Assembly: GCF_022919215.1 (NCBI RefSeq)
Contig: NZ_CP095046.1
Span: forward strand, 3,400,501-3,464,500
DNA length: 64,000 bases
From: Hymenobacter cellulosilyticus
Lineage (GTDB): Bacteria > Bacteroidota > Bacteroidia > Cytophagales > Hymenobacteraceae
Direction: 5' to 3'
The translations under genes were made by a program, and so were the position numbers. Every line of letters begins with the position of its first letter. The stretch's first letter is position 1. Shown one piece after another: positions 1-9,205 of the stretch. The notes below the pieces were generated by a model, which had not been told where the DNA came from, searched no databases, and worked only from the letters and a program-made list of their open reading frames with translations.

Positions 1-69
1 GCACAAGCTTATTTAACAGCTGGTTCGTCTACTCTCCTCAATAATTATTCATCATTTCACTGCTCTTTA

Positions 70-1514
70 ATGAATCACATCTACAAAGGAACACTATTGT
101 TTCTGGCCTGTTTGGCTTCGAACGTACTTCCGGCTCGTGCTCAGGCGCAAAAGGAAGTCAGCAACTGGTATTTTGGCAACCAAGCGGGCGTTAGTTTTGC
201 TGCTCCTACTCCCGTCGCTACCACAGGAGCTGGCATGACCTCCTACGAGGGCAGTGCCTGTATTTCTGACGCCGCTGGTCAGGTGCTGATGTACAGCAAT
301 GGCGAACAAATTTGGGATGCCAGCCATCAGGTGATGCCTAATGGCAACAGCCTTGGGGACATAATTCGTCTTCGCAGGCCGCTCTGATTTTGCGCGCTCC
401 AGGAAACAGCAACTCTTTGTATTACCTGTTTACGGTGGATGCCATCGACAACAATATGGTCGGAGGCCTACGCTACTCTATTATTGATATGTCCCTACGT
501 GGGGGCCTAGGCGATGTGACGGCCACAAAATCGGTGCGTCTGCCTACTCCTACCCTAACCGGAAAGGTAACGGAGAAGCTGACTGCTGCTCTACACAGCA
601 ATGGCCGCGATTACTGGGTAGTCGTGCATGGTTGGCAATCCAATGTTTTCTACAGTTTCCTGCTTTCCCCTACTGGCATTAGCACCACGCCGGTAGCTAG
701 CATTGCCGGCCCGGTACACCAAGGGGGCGGCAGCTTCTTCGGGGCCGCTAATGCCGTAGGGTACATGCGCATCTCGCCGAATGGTGCCAAACTGGCTTTG
801 GCCCAGCGGGATTCCCAGTTCGAGCTGTACGATTTTAGTAATTCGACGGGCTCAGTATCGAATTATATGTCGCTGCAGGGTTCCAACTACTTGCGTTACG
901 GCATTGAATTCTCACCCGACAACTCTCGGCTATATACCACCTCCTATTCGGATGGTGGTTACGACACAAGCGTTGATCAATTCAACCTGGTGGCAGTAGG
1001 TGCCTCGGCAATTCAAAACTCCCGCCAAACCATAGCTTCCATTTCCGGCTTGTGCGTTGCCATACAAGCAGCGCCAAACGGTAAGCTTTACCTTTCGGCT
1101 TTAAATAAAAACTATCTGAGTTCGATAGAACAGCCAAATCTATTGGGGAACTCTGCTGGTTTTAGAACAAACAGCGTTTCCCTTGGGCAACGTGTTGGAC
1201 AAAATGGCCTGCCCAACTTCCCCAATGCCGTCAGTTCAGTTGTAGCCTCCACCACGGCCCAGCTAAGCGCCGCTACGAGCCTGACTCCGAATCCTGCCCG
1301 CGCCCAGGTAACGCTGACCTTGCCGGCAACTATGGCAAAGCAGTCGGTTGAAGTTGACTTTATCAACGTGTTGGGGCAGATAGTCGCCCACGAGGCACGT
1401 CCCAGCGCGGCTTCCCCGTTGACGTTCTCACTGGCCCAGCTGGCGCAGGGTGTGTACACGGTGCGCATCAGTAGTGCCGCGGGCATTGCCAGCAAGAAAC
1501 TGGTGGTGGAATAA
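70..1514 (+). CDS. T9SS-sorted secreted protein, frameshifted in a G run
   Basis: The N-terminus is a signal peptide (about residues 1-25, ending ARAQA). The body resembles the beta-propeller-like cargo proteins of Bacteroidota that begin with a WYFGNQAGVSF-type motif. The last 80 or so residues (SLTPNPARAQVT to KKLVVE) form a T9SS sorting domain, so the protein should be secreted or surface attached. The frame breaks at the GGGG at 355-358: upstream reads GNSLG, downstream HNSSSQAALILRAPGN, and one extra G joins them into 481 residues. As written, the first frame stops at 387 and a second frame opens from a TTG at 390. Ligand and function are unknown. A sequencing error is more likely than a true pseudogene. 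Confidence 0.7.
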
Positions 1515-1530
1515 GCGAAACTCAATCATT

Positions 1531-1570
1531 CATAAAAAAGGCTCCGCAGCACTGCGGAGCCTTTTTTATG
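1531..1570. terminator. Bidirectional intrinsic terminator
   Basis: A 19-bp perfect inverted repeat (1531-1549 and 1552-1570, core GGCTCCGCAG) carries A-rich and T-rich flanks on either side, so it can terminate both strands. It lies between the convergent T9SS cargo gene and pseB. Confidence 0.9.
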
Positions 1571-1586
1571 AATAATCAGAAGCTAC

Positions 1587-2606
1587 TTACGCCTCGAAAT
1601 CGGCGTCGACGTGCAGGCGGATTTCCTCGCGAATCTGCTCGGCGGTAAGCCACTCCTCGTTGTTGGCCGAATCGTAGTAAAAGCCGTCGGGCACCCGTTT
1701 GCCGTGGAAGTTTTTGATGAACTCTTCCACGTCCCAGCGCGGGGTGAAGGGCAGAATCACGTAGTACTTCTGCAGCTCTACGGTGCTCAGCGCATCGGTT
1801 TCGGTAATCATGGCCTCGTGCAGCTTCTCGCCGGGCCGGATGCCCACGATTTCCTGCTTGCACTCGGGGCCAATGGCCTTGGCTACTTCCGTAATCTTGT
1901 AGGAAGGAATCTTGGGCACGAAGATTTCGCCGCCCCAGGCATGTTCCAGGGCGTACAGGACGAGGTCCACGCCCTGCTCCAGGGAAATGTTGAAGCGGGT
2001 CATGTCGGGGTGGGTGATGGGCAGCACGCCGGTGTGGCGGCGCTGCAGAAAGAACGGCACCACCGAGCCGCGGGAGCCGATGACGTTGCCGTAGCGCACC
2101 ACCGAGAAGCGCAGGTCGCGGGAGCCTTTCATGTTGTTGGCCGCCACGAAGAGCTTGTCCGAGCAGAGCTTGGTGGCCCCGTACAGGTTGATGGGGGCCG
2201 CCGCCTTGTCCGTGCTCAGGGCTACCACGTCCTTCACGCCGCAGTCGAGGGCGGCGTTGATGACGTTTTCGGCCCCGAAGATGTTGGTCTTGATGCACTC
2301 CATCGGGTTGTACTCGGCGGCGGGCACCTGCTTGAGGGCCGCGGCGTGCACAATTACGTCGATGCCTTCGCAGGCGCGCTTGAGCCGCTCTCCGTCGCGC
2401 ACGTCGCCGATGAAGTAGCGGATGGCCGGGTATTTATCGTGGGGAAATACCTGGGACATTTCGTACTGCTTCAGCTCGTCGCGGGAGTACACCACCAGGC
2501 GCTTCACCTGGGGATACTTCTCGAAAACGGCCTGCACGAATTTTTTGCCGAAAGAACCGGTACCACCCGTTACCAGAATGGATTTATGATTTAAGTCGAG
2601 GCTCAT
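1587..2606 (-). CDS. pseB: UDP-N-acetylglucosamine 4,6-dehydratase (inverting), PseB type
   Basis: This is an extended short-chain dehydrogenase of 339 residues, the usual PseB/FlaA1 length. It has the nucleotide-binding TGGTGSFGKKF near the N-terminus, STDKA, and the catalytic YGATK. PseB enzymes convert UDP-GlcNAc to the 4-keto-6-deoxy-altro sugar, the first step to pseudaminic acid and related glycans. The ATG at 2606 was chosen because it gives the family N-terminus MSLDLNHKSILVTGG; the longer frame to 2744 adds unrelated sequence. It is divergent from an FkbH-like gene and near a GT4 glycosyltransferase, which suggests a surface-polysaccharide or protein-glycan cluster. The other Pse genes are not in the window, so the final sugar is uncertain. 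Confidence 0.9.
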   Translation of the reverse strand: MSLDLNHKSILVTGGTGSFGKKFVQAVFEKYPQVKRLVVYSRDELKQYEMSQVFPHDKYPAIRYFIGDVRDGERLKRACEGIDVIVHAAALKQVPAAEYNPMECIKTNIFGAENVINAALDCGVKDVVALSTDKAAAPINLYGATKLCSDKLFVAANNMKGSRDLRFSVVRYGNVIGSRGSVVPFFLQRRHTGVLPITHPDMTRFNISLEQGVDLVLYALEHAWGGEIFVPKIPSYKITEVAKAIGPECKQEIVGIRPGEKLHEAMITETDALSTVELQKYYVILPFTPRWDVEEFIKNFHGKRVPDGFYYDSANNEEWLTAEQIREEIRLHVDADFEA

Positions 2607-2648
2607 AAGTAGAGAAAAGCCGTGGTCGCCCGGCGGGCGAAAGGAGGG

Positions 2649-2656
2649 CAAAAGTA
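2649..2656 (-). promoter_or_regulatory. Putative Bacteroidota -7 element for pseB
   Basis: The minus strand reads TACTTTTG, matching the TAnnTTTG consensus, 43 bp upstream of the pseB ATG. No clear -33 TTTG is visible. Confidence 0.45.
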
Positions 2657-2678
2657 GGCATTCCCCGCCTAGCTTCCG

Positions 2679-2686
2679 TACTTTTG
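2679..2686 (+). promoter_or_regulatory. Putative Bacteroidota -7 element for the FkbH-like gene
   Basis: The plus strand reads TACTTTTG, a TAnnTTTG match, facing away from the pseB promoter 22 bp away. The start at 2854 lies 167 bp downstream, so the leader would be long. It includes a 53-codon open frame (2700-2861) of doubtful reality. Confidence 0.4.
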
Positions 2687-2853
2687 TAGTACATACACCA
2701 TGCATCTTCAACCCTGGAAGGCATCCGGAGCCTGCGAAAGACATTCTAGCCGTAAAGAGCTGGTCGAAACAATGACTGCTTTTGCTGCGCTAAGGATGCC
2801 TGACAAGTGCATACCAGCTGAAGAACAGCCCCGATTTTCTGATTGTTCCGCCC

Positions 2854-4697
2854 ATGTCTGAATTTGCCTTCCCGAGCCCATTAAAGTCGTAATCTGGGAT
2901 CTGGACGATACTTTTTGGCGGGGTACGCTCTCGGAAGGAGCTGTGGAGGCCTTGGAAGACAACCTGCAGCTGGTGCGCGACACGGCCGCCCGCGGTATCG
3001 TCCACACCATTGTTTCCAAAAACGACTTCGCACCCGCCGAAGCCAAGCTCATGGAGCTGGGCATCCGGGACTTGTTCGTGTTTCCCCAGATCAGCTGGCA
3101 GCCCAAAGGCCCTATTATCAAGGAGCTACTGGAGAAAATGCAGCTGCGGGCCCCTAACGCCTTGTTTCTGGACGACAACCCCATCAACCGGGCCGAGGCG
3201 CAGTACTACAATTCCCGGCTGCAGGTAGCCGACCCTGCCGATTTGGCCGAGCTGGCCCCGGCGCTGCGGGTTAGCGGCAAGCCCGATCCCGCGTTTAGCC
3301 GGCTGGAGCAGTATAAATTGCTGGAGCGTCAGCAGCAGGCCCGCTCCGGCTACCAGGACAACCTGGCTTTCCTGCGCGATTCTCAGGTGCGCATCGAGTT
3401 TCGGGAGGGCGCGGCCGTGCTGCCCGACCTGGACCGGATTGAGGAGCTTATCAACCGCTCCAACCAGCTGAATTTTACCAAGCAGCGCGTCAGCAAAGAC
3501 AGTCTGCGGGCCGACTTGCAGAACCCACAGCAGCGCTGGGGCACAGTGCGGGTGCAGGACCGGTTTGGCGACTACGGCCTGGTGGGCGTGTATAGCGTGG
3601 CTGCGCCCGAAAACCGGCTGATTCAGCTCGTGTTTTCCTGTCGTATCCTACACCTGGGCGTCGAGCAGTTCACCTACGCCTGGCTGGGCTTTCCCGCCCT
3701 AGACGTGCAGGGCGACGTGGCTACCGTGCTGAATACTACCGATAAGCCGGATTGGGTTACCATCCAGAACCCAGCAGAAGCAACTAGCAGTGCGACTGAA
3801 ACCGGGGCAAAACCGGCGGTCGAAAAGCTGCGGGTGCTGCTCAAGGGCGGCTGCGACCTGGGGCAGCTCACTCCGTTTTTGCAGGCCTACGAGCTGACGG
3901 TGGAGGAGGAGTTCAACTTCAACAACGAAAACCAGATTCCGGTCCACGTGGAGCACACCGTGCTGCTGCGCCAGGGGCGGGAGCTGCCGGAGCCGGAAAA
4001 GCAGCGCCTGGCCACGAGTCTGCCGTTTCTGGGCCGGGAGGCCTTCGATACCAAGCTCTGGGGCCACGACTACGACGTGCTGGTGTACAGCCCCCTGATG
4101 GACTACACCCAGGAGCTCTACCGCGAAAAGGCTACCGGCGTAGAAATTCCTTTCGGCGGCTATCAGAACCTGACCACCGTGGACCCAGCGGCCCAGGCCG
4201 CCAAATACGCCCAGCGCCGCTTCCGGGGCATGAACGAGGACTTTCTGCGCCGCTTCCAGCAGGAGTTCGAGTTTGCGGGTCAGATTTCCCCGGCTCGTTT
4301 TCAGCAGAATCTGGCTTGGCTGCGCGGACAGATTCCGGCGGCCATTCCCATTTTCTTTCTCAACGGGGCCGAAATTGAGGTGTCCGGCTCGGGCGAAACC
4401 GAGGCCCGGCAGCGGCACGAGGTCCTGAACCAAGCCTTGGCCGACTTCGTGGCCGGGGCCGAGAACTGCTTTATTATCGACGTGCGCGACTTTGTGCAGA
4501 CGCCCGCCGATGTGACCAACAACCTGCGCCACTACCAGCGCCAGCACTACCGCACCCTGGCCCAGCGCACGGCTGCGGCCATCGGGCAGTGGCAGGGCCA
4601 GCACCTGAGCCGCTCGGCCTGGGTTGATTTGCGGGCCGAAATGGCTAGTCGGGTGCCGGCTAAGCTCAAGGGCTTGTTCGGCAAGCTGCTGAAGTAA
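2854..4697 (+). CDS. FkbH-like HAD-IIIC family protein with a long C-terminal extension, start region frameshifted
   Basis: The N-terminal HAD motif I reads IWDLDDTFWRGTLSEG and a later motif reads FLDDNPINRAE, as in the HAD-IIIC/FkbH family, which handles acyl or glyceryl groups in polyketide and polysaccharide pathways. A GNAT-like region follows (RWGTVRVQDRFGDYGLVGVYSV). The C-terminal 300 or so residues contain GCDLGQL, LWGHDYDVLVY and a late TNNLRHYQRQHYRTLA, which loosely resemble an SGNH/GDSL fold. The ATG at 2854 starts MSEFAFPSP, but the frame must gain one C at 2877-2879 to enter IKVVIWDLDDT. The corrected length is 614 residues. It probably modifies a surface glycan together with pseB and the following GT4; the substrate is unknown. 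Confidence 0.75.
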
Positions 4698-4707
4698 CCT
4701 GTGCCGG

Positions 4708-6003
4708 CTATTTAACAATCAGGCCGGCCAGCCGCTCGGTCAGGGCCCGGCGCGAGTACCGGGAGTGGTTGAGGGCTGGTAAGTCCAGATTGGGGCTTTG
4801 CTGCCACTGCCGGGCCAGCTCGTCGAGGTAGCCAAGCATGGTTTCGTAGGCGTCGTAGGCAAAGGCGCGGCCCGCGTGGCATTCCTGCAGCAGGTTGTCG
4901 GCGTCGGAGCCCACCGGGCCGATGCAGATAATGGGCTTGTTGGCCGCCAGATACTCGAACACCTTGCCCGGCAGAATGCCGAAGTTGTGGGCCACGTCCG
5001 GAATGGCCATCAGCAGCACCGAAGCCCGCAGCAGGTAGCGCACCGATTCCTCATGGGGCACGAAGGCCACGAATTCGGTGCGCCCGGCCAGACCGGCAGC
5101 GGCAATCTGGTCCTGCACGCCCGCCGATACCTTGCCCACGAAGCGCAGCCGCAGCGACACTGCGGGGTGGCGCCGGGCACACTCGGCACAAGCCCGCAAA
5201 AACTCCTCAATGTGGTACGTTTCCGAAATCGTGCCGGTGTGGGTGATAAGCAGCGCGTCTTGGGGCGGGGAAGAAGACTCCCGGAAGTCACTCTCGTCGT
5301 AGCCGTTCGGAATGACGTGGAACTTGGCATCGGTCAGCAGCGGCGACTTGCCCAGAAACAGCCGCTTGGTGTCGGAGCTGGTTACCAGCACTTCGTCGGC
5401 CTGCTCGAGCACCTGCCGCTCGTAGCGGGCATCGAGCCAGCCGGCCAGGCGGGTTTTGTTAAGCTCTTTGGTGTAGTAAATATCGGTCCAGGGGTCGCGC
5501 ATATCAGCCAGCCAGCGCAGCCCGTAGCGTTTTTTCAAAGCCAGGCCGATGAGCTGGGTGGAGTGGGGCGGGGAGCTGGTGAGCACCGCGTCGAAGGTTT
5601 CGCCCTGGGCATAGAGCTCGGCCACGGCCCGCAGCACGTGCCCGTTCCAGCCCCGGCGCGGGTCGGGAATAAACACGTTGCCGCGCACAAACTTGAAAAA
5701 CCGCTGCTGCAGGCTGGTTTTGCTTTCGTTGGCAAAGCCGCCGTAGGGAATCTGCTGGCGGCCGGTGAGTTTCTTGTAGGAGCCAAAGGGTTCGGACGTG
5801 CCCGTGCGAATAACCCGCACCCCCGCCGGAATTTCGGCCGCCAACGACTCATCCAGCACCGGATACGCGCCTTTTTCGGGGTCCACGGTAACCACGGTGC
5901 ACTGCACGCCGAAGCTGGGCAGGTGCTTGACAAACTTCAACGTCCGCTGCACGCCGGCGCCCCCGGAAGGCGGCCAGTAATAAGTAATGACGAGCAGACG
6001 CAT
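4708..6003 (-). CDS. Glycosyltransferase, GT4-like (GT-B fold)
   Basis: The protein has 431 residues. The N-terminus MRLLVITYYWPPSGGAGVQR is the donor-side loop typical of GT4 enzymes of Bacteroidota. Further signatures are ADMRDPWTD, VIPNGYDESDF (start of the C-terminal Rossmann half) and GILPGKVFEYLAANKPII, which contains the glycine-rich and E-x-L nucleotide-sugar contacts. It should transfer a sugar from a nucleotide donor in the cytosol to a lipid-linked glycan. The ATG at 6003 was preferred over an upstream start because it begins at the conserved MRLL strand. It converges on the FkbH-like gene with only 10 bp between stop codons. Confidence 0.88.
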   Translation of the reverse strand: MRLLVITYYWPPSGGAGVQRTLKFVKHLPSFGVQCTVVTVDPEKGAYPVLDESLAAEIPAGVRVIRTGTSEPFGSYKKLTGRQQIPYGGFANESKTSLQQRFFKFVRGNVFIPDPRRGWNGHVLRAVAELYAQGETFDAVLTSSPPHSTQLIGLALKKRYGLRWLADMRDPWTDIYYTKELNKTRLAGWLDARYERQVLEQADEVLVTSSDTKRLFLGKSPLLTDAKFHVIPNGYDESDFRESSSPPQDALLITHTGTISETYHIEEFLRACAECARRHPAVSLRLRFVGKVSAGVQDQIAAAGLAGRTEFVAFVPHEESVRYLLRASVLLMAIPDVAHNFGILPGKVFEYLAANKPIICIGPVGSDADNLLQECHAGRAFAYDAYETMLGYLDELARQWQQSPNLDLPALNHSRYSRRALTERLAGLIVK

Positions 6004-6185
6004 AAGGCAGAAGGCAGTTTGGGAACGGTTTTGAGCCGCGAAGGTAAGCACCGCTGGGCTTTCAGGATTTGGGTACCTTTCTGCCAGGTCAAATACTTTG
6101 GGCCACCGTAAATGGTCAGATTATTTCGGCCCGGCCTCGTTTACGTAAGGCAAACAGCAAACTTTCGTCTTTATATCCTGCTCGT

Positions 6186-7385
6186 ATGAAATCAATGCTT
6201 CCTGTTTCTATCCGCCGCGAGGCCGTGGCCACGCCAGTCTTACCGGGCCGCCGCTCCTTTTTGTTTTACAGCGGGGCCGGCATGGCCCTGGGCAGCCTGT
6301 GGCTGGCCGGCTGCAAAGACGATGAGGTCACGCCCGCTCCGGTGCCGGCGCCCACGCTGACGAGCTTTACCCCCAGCACGGGCACGCCGGGCACCACGAT
6401 TACGGTTACCGGAACCAACTTTGCCGGCACTACGGCCGTGACCGTAGGAGGCGCGGCCGCGCCGTTCACGGTTGTCAGCGCCACCACGCTTACCCTAACT
6501 ATTCCGGCTACCGCCACCACGGGCTCTATTGCCGTGAGTACGCCCGGCGGCACTGCTACCAGCACCACGCCCCTCACCGTATTGCCGCCGGCCAGCACCA
6601 TCACCAGCTTCACGCCCGCCTCGGCCTTTCCCGGGGCTACTGTGACGCTCACTGGTACCAATTTCACGGGAGCCACGGGCGTTACCGTAGGAGGCGTGGC
6701 CGTTGCTACATACTCGGTAGTAAATGCCACCACCCTGACGCTGGTCGTGCCAAACACGGCCCAGACGGGTCTTATTGTGATAACAACGCCCAGCGGCACG
6801 GGCACCAGCACCACGCCCCTGACCGTACTGCCCCTATATGTGAACGTGGGCTCGGGCGACCTAGGTGTTCTTAACTATGCCTATGCCCTGGAGCAGCTTG
6901 AAGCCGCTTTCTACGAGGCCGTTAAGAAAGGGGCGTATTATGCCCAGGCTCCGGTGGCCGAAAAGCAGGCCCTGGCTGATATCAGCAACCACGAAAATGT
7001 CCACCGCGACCTGCTGCGCAACGTATTGGGAAACAACGCTATTAAAACCCTGGAAACTGATTTTTCCAGCATTGATGTGACCAGCCGGAGTCAGGTGCTG
7101 GCCGCGGCCCGGCAGTTCGAGGACTTGGGTGTAGCTGCCTATAACGGCGCGGCTCGTTTCCTGACCAATCCGGCGTATCTGGCCCTGGCAGGCAAAATCG
7201 TGTCGGTGGAAGCCCGCCACGCCGGCCTGATTCGGGACCTGGTGAGCTACAACTCGTTTGTGGATGCCGACGTGGTAAACGTGAGCCGGGGGCTAGAACT
7301 CTCGAAGCGGCCCGCCGTAGTGGCCGAGCTGGTAAATACCTACCTGGAGCCGGGCTCCAAGCTCGACGTTTCGGGGCTGAAATAA
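6186..7385 (+). CDS. Ferritin-like domain lipoprotein with two IPT/TIG repeats
   Basis: The 399-residue protein starts with a twin-arginine-like signal (GRRSFLFYSG) leading into a lipobox (LAGC), suggesting Tat export and lipid anchoring. Two similar IPT/TIG immunoglobulin-like repeats follow (each begins with TSFTP and contains VTGTNF or LTGTNF). The C-terminal domain is a four-helix ferritin-like bundle with paired diiron ligands: E236/E239, E270-x-x-H273, E312 and E342-x-x-H345. This matches the Tat-exported ferritin-like family (Ferritin_2 type). The function is unknown; iron or peroxide handling at the envelope is an inference. The ATG at 6186 puts the signal at the N-terminus, whereas the open frame from 6069 would bury it. 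Confidence 0.8.
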   Translation: MKSMLPVSIRREAVATPVLPGRRSFLFYSGAGMALGSLWLAGCKDDEVTPAPVPAPTLTSFTPSTGTPGTTITVTGTNFAGTTAVTVGGAAAPFTVVSATTLTLTIPATATTGSIAVSTPGGTATSTTPLTVLPPASTITSFTPASAFPGATVTLTGTNFTGATGVTVGGVAVATYSVVNATTLTLVVPNTAQTGLIVITTPSGTGTSTTPLTVLPLYVNVGSGDLGVLNYAYALEQLEAAFYEAVKKGAYYAQAPVAEKQALADISNHENVHRDLLRNVLGNNAIKTLETDFSSIDVTSRSQVLAAARQFEDLGVAAYNGAARFLTNPAYLALAGKIVSVEARHAGLIRDLVSYNSFVDADVVNVSRGLELSKRPAVVAELVNTYLEPGSKLDVSGLK

Positions 7386-7562
7386 ACCCCGGATGCCGGA
7401 GCCGGCGGCCGGTGGCTTACCTTTAAGAGGAGGGCAGTGGGATATTTGCGCATATACCACGACATTTGTGTTTCTGCCGCCCTTGGTAGGCTATGAAATT
7501 ATTTTTCAGGGCTTCACCTTCTTTCCCACCGGCCGGCGGCTTCCACGAAATTCAGATTTCCC

Positions 7563-8906
7563 ATGTTCGATAATTTAAGTACTAAGCTCGACAAAGCCTT
7601 TAAAACCCTTAAAGGCCAGGGCAGCATCACCGAAATCAACGTCGCGGCTACCATCAAGGAAATCCGCCGCGCCCTGGTTGATGCCGACGTGAACTACAAG
7701 GTGGCCAAGGAAGTCACCGACAAGATTAAGGACGAGGCCATGGGCCGCGACGTGCTGACCACCGTGTCGCCGGGCCAGCTGATGACCAAAATCGTCTACG
7801 ACGAGCTCACCCAGCTCATGGGCGGCACCAAGGAAGACGTGGTGCTCAAGGGCGATCCGGCCGTAATTCTGCTCTCGGGCTTGCAAGGTTCGGGCAAAAC
7901 GACTTTCGCCGGCAAGCTTGCCACCTTTATCAAGAAGCAAAACCGCACGGTGCTGCTCGTGGCCTGCGACATCTACCGCCCCGCCGCTATCGACCAGCTC
8001 AAGGTGCTGGGCGAGCAGGTCGGCGTGGAAGTGTACTCGGAGCCGGAAAACAAGAATCCGGTCGAGATTTCGCAGAACGCCATTGCCTACGCCAAGAAAA
8101 ACAACAAGAAAGTAGTCATCATCGACACCGCCGGCCGCCTGGCCGTAGACGAGCAGATGATGCGCGAAATCGAGTTGGTGAAACGCTCGATTAACCCGTC
8201 GGAAACCCTGTTCGTGGTAGACGCCATGACGGGTCAGGACGCGGTGAACACGGCCAAGACCTTCAACGACCGCCTGAACTTCGACGGCGTGGTGTTGACC
8301 AAGCTTGACGGTGACGCCCGCGGTGGTGCGGCCCTCTCGATTCGGGCTGTGGTGGAAAAGCCCATCAAGTTCATCTCGACGGGGGAGAAGATGGAAGCCC
8401 TGGACATGTTCTATCCCGACCGGATGGCGCAGCGGATTCTGGGCATGGGCGACGTTATTTCGCTCGTGGAGCGGGCCCAGCAGCAGTTCGACGAGGATGA
8501 AGCCAAGCGCATCAACCAGAAGATCCGCAAAAACCAGTTCAACTTCGACGACTTCCTCTCCCAGCTAGAGCAGATCAAGAAGATGGGCAACCTGAAGGAC
8601 CTGGTGGGCATGATTCCCGGCATGAGCAAGGCCATCAAAGACGTGGAAATCGACGACGATGCCTTCAAGCCGATTGAGGCCATCATCAAGAGCATGACCC
8701 CGCAAGAGCGTGCCCAGCCCGAGCTGCTCAACGGCTCCCGCCGCCGTCGCCTGGCCAAAGGCAGCGGCACCGACATTCAGCAGGTCAACAACCTGATGAA
8801 GCAGTTTGAGGACATGCGCAAAGTGATGCGTACTATGAACAAGATGAGCTCTACCAAGGGCGGTATGCAGCAAATGGCCAAGATGATGGGCATGCGCGGC
8901 AAGTAA
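7563..8906 (+). CDS. ffh: Signal recognition particle GTPase Ffh
   Basis: This is a full-length (447 residues) Ffh. The N-domain four-helix bundle comes first, then the G domain with GLQGSGKTT (about 106), DTAGR (about 188) and TKLDGDARGG (about 246). The methionine-rich M domain ends with MMGMRGK and includes the RNA-binding GSRRRRLAKGSGT. It binds SRP RNA and nascent signal sequences and delivers ribosomes to FtsY at the membrane. No SRP RNA gene was recognised nearby. It is a single-gene unit followed by a hairpin terminator. The reading frame is undisturbed. Confidence 0.98.
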   Translation: MFDNLSTKLDKAFKTLKGQGSITEINVAATIKEIRRALVDADVNYKVAKEVTDKIKDEAMGRDVLTTVSPGQLMTKIVYDELTQLMGGTKEDVVLKGDPAVILLSGLQGSGKTTFAGKLATFIKKQNRTVLLVACDIYRPAAIDQLKVLGEQVGVEVYSEPENKNPVEISQNAIAYAKKNNKKVVIIDTAGRLAVDEQMMREIELVKRSINPSETLFVVDAMTGQDAVNTAKTFNDRLNFDGVVLTKLDGDARGGAALSIRAVVEKPIKFISTGEKMEALDMFYPDRMAQRILGMGDVISLVERAQQQFDEDEAKRINQKIRKNQFNFDDFLSQLEQIKKMGNLKDLVGMIPGMSKAIKDVEIDDDAFKPIEAIIKSMTPQERAQPELLNGSRRRRLAKGSGTDIQQVNNLMKQFEDMRKVMRTMNKMSSTKGGMQQMAKMMGMRGK

Positions 8907-8930
8907 GCCACGGTATTGACTAAGAAAAGA

Positions 8931-8961
8931 AGGGCCGGACCATGTTGCATGGGCCGGCCCT
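8931..8961 (+). terminator. Intrinsic terminator after ffh
   Basis: An 8-bp stem (AGGGCCGG with CCGGCCCT) continues after one mismatch into CCATG/CATGG around a 3-nt loop, followed by TTTCATTT. It begins 25 bp after the ffh stop. Confidence 0.75.
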
Positions 8962-9032
8962 TTCATTTAGGTTCTTATCAGCAGATGGCAGCTCCGCGGA
9001 TTACCTAAAACTACCTACAGTTCTTCCCCAGT

Positions 9033-9205
9033 ATGGCTAAAGGGTTTATCACGCTCAGTGATGGTCGCGGATTTGCTCCCCGGTGGCGGGCTTATGATAG
9101 GGTACTATAGTTGGTTATTGATGGCCTGGGCGAGGATGCTTATGAGCAGAAGTTTAAGGAGTTTCTCCGGGCTGTGCAGAAGAATGGTAAATGCCGTGGG
9201 GTGGT
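9033..9205 (+). pseudogene. Remnant of a small gene with an in-frame stop
   Basis: From the ATG at 9033 one frame reads MAKGFITLSDGRGFAPRWRAYDRVL, then TAG at 9108-9110, then LVIDGLGEDAYEQKFKEFLRA and on until it runs into the 3' end of the opposite-strand heparinase gene. The composition on both sides of the stop looks protein-like and is in the same frame. This suggests a small decayed gene of 60-80 codons. I do not recognise a family. Unlike the other broken genes in the window, the defect is a stop codon, not a G/C-run shift. Confidence 0.35.

Noticed and set aside
1611..2594. Long plus-strand open frame opposite pseB
   Set aside because: It is the antisense of a well-supported gene; the high-GC codon pattern creates many such shadows (also opposite the GT4, heparinase, pta, PUL and SusC genes).
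2700..2861. 53-codon leader ORF before the FkbH-like gene
   Set aside because: Cys/Arg-rich and not protein-like; mentioned only as a possibility in the promoter entry and a low-interest finding.
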